From: Coprinus comatus
Taxonomy: Eukaryota; Basidiomycota; Agaricomycetes; Agaricales; Agaricaceae
Length of the DNA: 64,000 bases
Assembly (NCBI GenBank): GCA_034638255.1
Contig: JAWPGT010000039.1
Coordinates: 124,001 to 188,000 of the forward strand
Reading direction: 5' to 3'
Under the pieces are notes generated by a model, which searched no databases, was not told the DNA's origin, and was given only the letters and a program-made list of their open reading frames with translations. Below, one piece after another: positions 56,508-64,000 of the stretch; position 1 is the first letter of the stretch; each line of letters starts with the position of its first letter. The position numbers were made by a program, and so were the translations under genes.

Positions 56508-58124
56508 CTATGATATTGGCTTCAGCAATTGGGCTATAGTCCTCTCCATAGAAGTTGGTGGGGAGGTGGGGTAATGGTGAGTGTATGCTAGCTTGGCGAG
56601 TGCTGGTAGTGTGTCTACTATGTCCTTCATTACAGTGTGGAGAAGGTAGTAGGATTCTTGTCCCTGTGGAATGGGACTTGTGTATCTCGAGTGATTTAGG
56701 AATGTTAATATTCTTCTTTCTGTCTGTCCTAAGGGAGTTAGATTGTTGTGAGGAAAGAATAGTGGGTTTAGTTCTTCTTTGACTAGAAGTTTCAGTAATT
56801 CTGTTGGTGAGGAATGGGTTGAGTTTGAAGTATTCTTGTCTGATTGATTTTGGGATGGTGTCAGCTGGTTTGCCTCTGTAGGGATTGCAGGTGCAGTACT
56901 TGGCATAGTGTCCTAGGGCTTTTTGTTTGCAGTGGACACAGGTGTCCTTCTCACAGTATGGTATGTAATGGTTAAATCCACTACATGTAATACATGTAAG
57001 GGCGACTCACGTCAGCGACAAGCGGCCCGACAACTAGCAAGGAATCCAAAGTTATATTTGATCGGAAACGTATAACAGAACAGATACAATATACCTAGCA
57101 AGGAATCCAAAGAGAAAGAGTTGGGGATTCACTCGCACAGGCTACACACAATATATACTACTATACAAACAGAGATGCCAGCTATTGTCCTGAGGGATGT
57201 CATAACATGGACAATGGGAACAATGGGGGATGAGTCACGTGAGGGGGCAAGTCATGAAAGCATGAAGTCAGGAGGTGTTCCGATGGAAGTTGGAACATTG
57301 GAGGATTGGTCAGTAGTCAGTGTGTCGGTGTAAGGGTCGGTGAGGAAGGTCCCCTTACAATACACCAACTGTATGGTATTGCATTTGGTGACAAATATGG
57401 GGTCTCTGTACATTTGCAGGGAATGCTGGGTGGCTAAGTATCTTAATTAGGGACTCAATTTGCAGGTTGTTGCAGTTCTGAGCTCAAAGTTCCATTGAGG
57501 CATAGCTCTTGGTGAGCCAAATGATTCATTTCTTTAGATCCTCATGTTAGGAATGCTCTAGACAGTCCCCAAGGTCAGTATCTATTGTTGGTTGAGGTTA
57601 GAAGAGCTGTGGTTGGATATTCTCTTTGGAGTTCTGGACTTGTAGATTGTTTCTGCTTTAGGAGTTTTCTCCTTGATGAGCTTCTTGACTGCTGCTATTG
57701 CCATTATGTCATGATCTAGCCTGAGTACTGAAAATCAAAGGCAACAAATGTCTCCTTCCATTAAGAGATTTGATGATGAGTTGATAGTGGAGATGGAGAT
57801 GTTGAGCAACACAAGTCTGTTGTAGAGCATGATAAATCCTGGTAATTGTTTCCCAAATGTATTCTTCTTTATATTTTTGGCATAGTTGGTAAATAAGTGC
57901 ACAGAGTTGAGGATCATTTTGATAAAAGGATTTGAGGACATGGATCTGTGTTCCAAGTAGTATGTGGGATTCAGAGGTGGTAATTCCAGTGGCATTCTCT
58001 GAATGGAGTTGCTGTTGATTCTTATTGGTAGACTCAATGAGCTTAGAGATGGGTGAGAGTATATGGTTTGTTTGTGGTTGCGTTTGGTTTGTTTGGGTGC
58101 AGATGTAGAGGGTGCAAGAGACAT
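56508..58124 (-). pseudogene. Gypsy E: zinc-knuckle Gag-like ORF downstream of Pol
   Basis: ATG at 58124 is 19 nt beyond the pol stop (58144-58146). It starts MSLAPSTSAPKQTKRNHKQT and is Ser/Pro-rich, then passes through several frameshifts and stops. Near 56900-57000 it carries a clean CCHC knuckle CITCSGFNHYIPYC, followed by CVHCKQKALGHYAKYC. A gypsy solo LTR (56995-57359) interrupts it just before the first knuckle. The C-terminus from MPSTAPAIPTEANQ to 56508 is open and Ser/Pro/Thr-rich. Order on the minus strand is pol, this ORF, purine tract, LTR, exactly as in gypsy D. Confidence 0.65.
56995..57359 (-). mobile_element. Solo LTR of the gypsy 1/2 family (long type)
   Basis: 365 bp from TGTAAGGGCGACTC to GTCCCCTTACA, with perfect TSD ATACA (56990-56994 and 57360-57364). 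It carries the extra unit of about 60 bp. Inserted in the zinc-knuckle ORF of gypsy E. Confidence 0.93.
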
Positions 58125-58143
58125 AAGAGGGTAAGGAATAGGG

Positions 58144-61100
58144 TCACAGTTTGTGGGCTTTTTTATAAGTATCCAGAGTTTCTTTGGAATTCTCTAGATT
58201 TTCTTCATCTTTCCATGAATCTTCTGTAGGTGAATAGCCTTTCCATCTAACCAAATATTTTCTTTTCTTCCCTTGTCCTTTATGTTTAAGAATAGATTCC
58301 ACTTCATATTCTTCTTCTCCATTTACTAAGTCAGGAGATGGTATAGTGTAGTGTTTTCCATAAGTTTCATTTTCTTCTACTAGTGTCAGTAGTTGAATGT
58401 GGAACTTATTGTGGATCTTCCATTTGATGGGTAGTTTAAGTTTGTTTATGGTGTTTCCAAACTTTCTAGTAATGGTGAATGGACCTTCCTAGTGCTGCAC
58501 AAGTTTCTTTGACTTGTACTGGATTGGCAAGTTGCAGTTGTCTAGCCAAACACATCCTACTTCCAGTGAAGGCATTGGTTTGGTAGATCTTTCTATCATG
58601 ATTTGGTGCATGTGTTCATGTGCTTGTTGGGCTTGTTTTTTGGATTGTTCCAGGTATTCAAGTCGGCTGTCAATTCTAGGGAAGTTTGATGGTTCTTCCG
58701 CAGTTTGGAATATTCTTAGTGCATAGCCATACATTAGTTCAAAAGGTGTATGGGTTCTTCCAGCATGTGTTTGTAAGTTGTGGTTGAATTCAAGTATTAG
58801 ATGTGATTTTGCCTAAGAGTTGGGGTTTGCTGAGCAATAGATAGCTAAGAATAGCTCTATTTCTTGATTGAATCTTTTGGTTGATCTGTCAGATTGTGGG
58901 TGATAGGTGATAGAGTATGCAGGTTCTATGTTTAGCTTTGAATAGAACTGCTGTAGTGATTTGGCTATAAATTGGGGACTGTGATCAGAGATGATCTTCT
59001 TAGGCATTCCAAATTTTGAAAATAGCCTTTCAATTAGAAGTTCTGCTACATCATCTGCAGTAGCAGTTTTTGTAGTGGGTATTAATAGTATTCCCTTTGT
59101 AAGTCCATGATCCACAATGGACAAAATAGAATCATGAGGGCCATCTGGAGGTAGATCGGTAATCATGTCCATGCTGATTTGGGTAAAAGGTCTGGTTAAA
59201 ACAGGTCCTTTTATAGGTTGTAGTGGTGGTTTAAAGGGATGTTTGTTGATCTTGTATTGTTGGCATGTTCTGCAGCCTTTGATGTAATTGCAAACAAAAG
59301 CTTTCATTCCAGGCCAATAGCAGTATTGCACTATTTTTCAATATGTTTCGATTATGCCGGGATGTCCAGCTGTTATGTGGTTGTGCACTTATTGTAAGAG
59401 TGACTGTCTTAGGGTTAAATCATCAGGTATGACAATTTTCCCCTGGAATCTTGTAAATCCATTATCATCTTGTTTATAAGAATCATTGTTGAGGATAGAC
59501 TTGTGTTGTTTTGTAGAGTCTTTGATTCTTTGACCAATAATGTCATTGATAATGTTGATTTCGATTTGTTAAGTGAACAATGTTTCAGGCATGGCTGTAA
59601 CATTGTGATTATCTTCTTCTTCCTGAGTGTGATCTGGTCTTTTGGATAAGTAGTCTGCTGGGCCATTTTTCTTTCTAGGTATATGTTTGATTTCAATGTT
59701 GAATCATTGGATGTAAGTTGTCCAATGTGCTTGTCTTCTGTTCAGGTCTTCTGGTTTTCTCCATCTTTTGAGGTTTTTGTGATTAGACCATATAATTGTT
59801 TTGTATGGTAATCTTTCTATATAGTATCTCCATTCCTTTAGAGAACGAATGATGATGAGAAATTCTTGTTCAGAGATATGGTAATTTCGTTCAGCAGTAG
59901 TAAAACTTTTGCTATGAAAAGCAATAGAGTATTTTACTCTGTTTATGTCTTTTTGAAGTAACACTGCTCCAGTGGTATTTACTGATGTATCATATTTGAT
60001 TTCAAATGGTTTTGTTTGATCAGCAATGGCTAGAACTAGTTCTTTGAGAAAGTGTTCTTTAAGACTTTCAAATGAGATTTGACATTCTTCAGTCCATTCA
60101 AATTTCTTGGTGCTTGACATTAAGGCATTGAGTAGTGCAGCAAGAGATAAATAGCCACAGATAAATTTGTGATAGAAATTGCAAAATCCAATGAATTTTC
60201 TAACATCTCAGACTGTTTTTGGAATTGGCCATTGTTGTATGCCTTTGAGTTTGGCTTGGTCCATGGCAATATTGTTTGGAGTAACAATAATTCCAAGGTA
60301 TTCCAATTGTTGTCTTTGAAACTCACATTTCTCTGTTTTGAGATAAAGATCATTGTCTTTGAGAACTTCCAGTACTTCTTTAGTTAAGCATTGAAGTTCT
60401 TCTTGAGTTTTCACATAAATGAGTATATCATCCATATATATGATTACTCCTCCTTTGTCAATGAGTTTTCAAATAGTGAGTCCATCATTGCTTGAAATGT
60501 TGCTAGTGAATTGCACATTCCAAAGAACATCATGGTTGGTTCAAAAAGTCCTCTAGGAGTCTTGAATGCAGCTTTCCATTGATCTCCATCCTTAATTCAG
60601 ATATTGTTGTATCCTAATCAAATGTCTAACTTTGTGAACCATTTGGAATCATGAAGTTTGTCCAGTATAGATGAGATGAGTGGGATTGGATAAGCATTCT
60701 TGATTGTATATTTATTGAGATAATGATAATCTTGATATGGGTGAAGTTTTCCATCTTTCTTTCCAATAAAGAAGAATGGTGAGGCCATTGGTGATTCAGA
60801 TGGTTGTTATGATCCTAGTTCTCTGGTGCACGAAGGCAGCTCGAGACAGGCATTCAATTTCTATAAGTTAAACTACTGTTCTGGTGTTCAGGCAGAAGGT
60901 CGTAGAATGAATAGATTAGATGTAAACCAACTTGAAGCTTGAGACTTCAAGGGCTAATACATGCAACTATTTATACTGTCTACGAGTAGTCCAATAATAA
61001 GTGAAACAAAGACAAAACATATAAGCTATCTCTCCTCCTACCAAAACTTGTAGCAAAGGCGAAACATGTAACAACTAAGTATGAAACTGGTAAGAGTGCA

Positions 61101-61890
61101 AGGGATGAGACGAGATAAAAGAAAATAACTATGCTAAAGATAAATGCACTAACTATAGCTTTGCTGAGTAATTAGTGTAAGTCAATAATAGTTCAGTTAG
61201 AAATAGAATCAAGAGGTATTTCTGGAACTTCCTTAAAATAGTCCAGTGAGGTGCTAACATTCATAACAATGGTCGAATGTAGCCTTTTTCAAGATTTTTG
61301 TTAATAAACTTGTTGAGTTCTTCTTCTTCCAGTGGTAATAGTCTGTATGGTTTCATAGAAATTGGTCTGAAAGTATCTTTCATTTCAATTTTATGATCTC
61401 ATTCTCTTGATTTTGGAAAGTGTTTAGATACTTCCTTGTCGAATATTTGAAGATATTCTTTGAATTCTTTAGGTACGACTTTTGTTGGGTCGTCCTCTTT
61501 CTTTTATCCAAATTGTTGGGCAACTGCATTTGAGAATGATGTTTTGTTGATTTCAATATAATCATCATCTTTAATTAAGATTTGATTTATTTGAAAATTG
61601 TCCTCTGAGATTGTTTGAATCAATTGTTGAAAATGTGTTTTGTTTTCAAATAATTCAGTTCTCCATTGTAAAGTTTTGTCTGTCCAGTTGATATCTGGAT
61701 TATGTTCTTGTAACCAGGGAAATCCTAGAATGATTCTGGGTTTTCCTAGTCCAATTACTTTTGCTTTAATGAGGGTTTCTTTTCCATTGATTTTGCTTGT
61801 CAATGGGCAAAATGTAGTACAAACTCTATTTCTTGTTTTGTCTGCATTGTATACAATGATGAGATAGGGAATTGATTAAAATGGTAATAA
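58144..61890 (-). pseudogene. pol: Gypsy E Pol: protease remnant to chromodomain
   Basis: Minus-strand order: protease C-terminal half (KVIGLGKPRIILGFPWLQEHN), RT ([53 protein letters not shown] with intact YMDD), RNase H (YDTSVNTTGAVLLQKDI, QEFLIIIRSLKEWRYYIE), integrase (CRTCQQYKINKHPF, FTQISMDMITDLPPDGP, SDHSPQFIAKSLQQFY, TYHPQSDRSTKRFNQEIE) and chromodomain (EEEYEVESILKHK, KRKYLVRWKGYSPTEDSWKD). Broken by a solo LTR (60805-61271), a frameshift near 60470 and several stops. The catalytic protease DSG is missing; sequence upstream of about 61890 is not recognisable. Confidence 0.85.
60805..61271 (-). mobile_element. Solo LTR, 467 bp, in gypsy E RT
   Basis: Minus strand TGTTATGAATGTTAGC to GGATCATAACA, with TSD ATGGT on the plus strand (60800-60804 and 61272-61276). 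It contains CAGTATAAATAG (TATA). Same TGTTATGA start as the E LTR but otherwise a different family. Removing it rejoins KGYIRPL with [11 protein letters not shown] of the RT. Confidence 0.9.
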
Positions 61891-62048
61891 ATAGGTACCA
61901 CTAGTTGTTTTAATTAGGTACATATGTATGTTCCTTTCATTATACATATGTATGTACTTTTTATTGTACATATGTCTGTATGTATATACCCATTATTATA
62001 TCACACATTTTTTCATGATTAATGATAATTTTCTACACTTTTAGTTTT

Positions 62049-62413
62049 TGTAAGGGGACCTTCGTCACCGACCCTTACACCGACACACCGACTACTGACC
62101 GATCCTCCAATGTTCCAACTTCCATCGGAACACCTCCTGACTTCATGCTTTCATGACTTGCCCCCTCACGTGACCCGTCCCCCATTGTTCCCATTGTCCA
62201 TGTTACAACATCCCTCTGGACAATAGCTGGTGTCTCTGTTTGTATAGTAGTATATATTGTGTGTAGCCTGTGCAAGTGAATCCCCAACTCTTTCTCTTTG
62301 GATTCCTTGCTAGGTATGTTGTATCTGTTCTGTAATATGTTTCCGATTGAATATAACTTTGGATTCCTTGCTAGTCATCAGGCCGTTCGTCGCCGACATG
62401 AGTCGCCCTTACA
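62049..62413 (+). mobile_element. Solo LTR of the gypsy 1/2 family (long type)
   Basis: 365 bp, TGTAAGGGGACCTTCG to GTCGCCCTTACA, with perfect TSD GTTTT (62044-62048 and 62414-62418). Shares the 3'-LTR type variants (CTTCGTCAC, TCCTCCAATGTTCCAAC). The stretch 61891-62048 before it is AT-rich and has no gene. Confidence 0.93.
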
Positions 62414-62599
62414 GTTTTGTCATATGCAAAAAAAAAACATAACTTGTAGTAGGATTCTACTAAAGAACTCATCCATTTAGTAGACTTTTTCTCAGTTTTT
62501 ATTTCTATTATTGTGATCACCACTATATTATATATGTATTCAAAAGGCTATAGATCACCACAATTAGTCTATAACCATATCTTCACCAAATAACTGCCT

Positions 62600-63110
62600 A
62601 TATCTCTTTTAAAACCTCATAACCATTTTCTTGAGAAACCACTTGTCCCATTCATCATCTTCAGGATAGACAGTATTCCAATAGAAGTTAGTCCACTTGA
62701 TATCAAAATTCTCTTCAAGATTTTGAATCATGAATAATGTGTTTCTATGATTTAAAGGAAGACTGTTAAATTCTTCAGTAATCTCCTCTCTATTTACAAC
62801 CATAGTAACCTTCTACAACTTCCAAAATATAGCTCCTGCAATAACAGAGTCACAAAGACAACCACAATGATAAAGCCCATCCTCCTGAAAATTAACACTT
62901 TTTTTCCCTCTTCCAGCTCTACTTGTCCCAACACCATGAATAAGAATATCATGAACCATCTTGTCCCCATCAATATGGTTGGTACTCTTATCCTTTTTAG
63001 AATGATGAAGACAATAGGTATTTCCCAAATTGTTGGTAAGAAGCTCTTCAGTAAGAGCTTCTGTTGCAAGATAGGCTTCAGGTAAATAAGAACAATATTC
63101 TTTGTTAAAT
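62600..63110 (-). pseudogene. Unknown ORF remnant
   Basis: On the minus strand one frame reads VFNKEYCSYLPEAYLATEAL, NNLGNTYCLHHSKKDKSTNH, KMVHDILIHGVGTSRAGRGK, DGLYHCGCLCDSVIAGAIFW, TAG, KVTMVVNREEITEEFNSLPL, KWTNFYWNTVYPEDDEWDKW. The long near-continuous frame with varied composition looks coding, but I do not recognise the family. It could be the displaced 5' part of element E or an unrelated captured gene. Confidence 0.35.
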
Positions 63111-63594
63111 ACTGAAAATACCGAGTGGTGTGACCCTTGGCTTCAGCATGTGTGCTGTGCCTCTAGAATTTGTACAAGGTTGATTTACAAATTTCTGGGA
63201 AACTTTCGGCAGAGTTTCCAGAAGACTGGAAAAGTAAGAGTGCAGACAGTTGAGATGATAAGGAAAGTTAAGAGTATATCAAGTCAATTCTGAAACTGAG
63301 AAAATACAAACATAGCAGTGAACTATTTATATGAAATGCCATAACGAATATAAAAGGAAATGTCAAACTAAACTGAATAGAATTGATAACTGAAGAATAA
63401 AGCAAGATAAGAAAACCCAGAATTTCTGGAGGACGGAAAAGTCCCTTTGAATAAATAATGAACAATGGAACTTCAGGAAAAATAGGGAATTAGAAAGATC
63501 AGAAATCCAGAGATTTGATATCTAATCGGAAATGTGATATGTGAACTTGGCAGAATTCAGGGTTAGTAGTCATATAATAGAATGGAATATGACA
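63111..63594. other. Retroelement flank, D-type LTR tail
   Basis: No gene. The last 35 bp (GTTAGTAGTCATATAATAGA then ATGGAATATGACA) match the 3' end of the gypsy D LTR, followed by TTCTT. A small hairpin CTGGGAAACT ... AGTTTCCAG lies near 63200. Confidence 0.45.
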
Positions 63595-64000
63595 TTCTTC
63601 CACTTCTTGTTTTCCTTCTTGTTCTGAATTGCCAATTGTTGCTCTTATTGATAGTAGTTCTACTCATAAAATAAAAGAGATCATAAAGTATATCTGTGTC
63701 AGGTGTCCTAAATTGGACATGAAAGGATTTGCTAATCAATAAAGAATTCCAAGTCTGGTGACTTGGATTTGAACAATAAGTTATATGCCAATAATATCCT
63801 TTATATACTAAAGTCTAATAGTCTATACTCACTAGTCCTAAAGTCATATGTAACTATGTTTTCTAACATGGATGCTAAGTATTGAAGTGAAACACTAATC
63901 TAAGTGAAGAGCACTTGAGAGATTATTATTCAGCAATATATAATAAGTGCTATATGAGTAGCTAAGTCAGTACTTAGTGAATGGCTAATTAGTAATTGCT
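63595..64000 (-). mobile_element. Copia B-type LTR and leader, right arm of 406-bp inverted pair
   Basis: Reverse complement of 53885-54290, same length and, as far as I can read, no mismatch. The LTR runs off the window end six bases before its expected TGTTGA start. Confidence 0.75.

Noticed and set aside
1..64000. tRNA, rRNA or CRISPR features
   Set aside because: I looked for conserved tRNA arms, rRNA blocks and regular spacer-repeat arrays and saw none; the repeats present are transposon ends, LTRs and microsatellites.

Overview
The window looks like a repeat-rich part of a basidiomycete genome, most likely an agaricomycete. The reasons are short GT-AG introns of about 50-65 nt, a typical agaricomycete F-box/LRR gene, Tnp2-type and Plavaka-type transposases, a DUF6532-like protein, and copia plus chromodomain-gypsy retroelements. 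It is AT-rich. I see no rRNA, tRNA or CRISPR. Only four coding loci read as plausible intact genes: the F-box gene (7321-9027), a 380-aa spliced unknown gene whose only damage is one transposon insertion (3215-5351), a Plavaka transposase (37790-41013) and its divergent DUF6532-like neighbour (35592-37508).

Layout. 1-9100: a broken TE-associated gene split by a solo LTR, a non-autonomous hAT-like element (1831-2855), the 380-aa gene cut by a 631-bp Mutator-like MITE, a GGTACC-rich inverted-repeat element (5836-7061) and the F-box gene. 9943-15616: a Tnp2 (CACTA-like) transposase with two nonsense codons and a downstream partner gene carrying a solo LTR. 15611-49311: a deep nest. Copia A has cut the Tnp2 partner gene, copia B sits in A, and gypsy 1 (20620-26277) and copia C sit in B. 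Copia C's 5' LTR is split by a TIR element X (27942-34453), which itself holds a hAT transposon (29684-34169). C's gag is split by the Plavaka/DUF6532 element (about 35281-41272), and C is cut off at 43593 by gypsy 2 (43594-49311, inverted relative to gypsy 1).

49312-64000: remnants of two related gypsy elements, D (+) and E (-). In both, a zinc-knuckle Gag-like ORF lies downstream of the integrase/chromodomain and just before the 3' LTR, the opposite of the usual gag-pol order. This stretch also has four solo or isolated LTRs, a perfect 71-bp-arm hairpin with related motif copies, and a 406-bp inverted repeat pair (53885-54290 and 63595-64000).

Theme. Nearly all older elements are dead, and the damage is largely CpG-type transition: Arg codons become TGA, and catalytic Asp becomes Asn in RT (gypsy 1, gypsy 2, copia A) and protease (copia C). 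The Plavaka/DUF6532 pair carries none of this damage and is the best candidate for a recently active element. The two gypsy copies share the same dead codons and the same differences between their own 5' and 3' LTRs, so they are copies made at DNA level, not two independent retrotransposition events.
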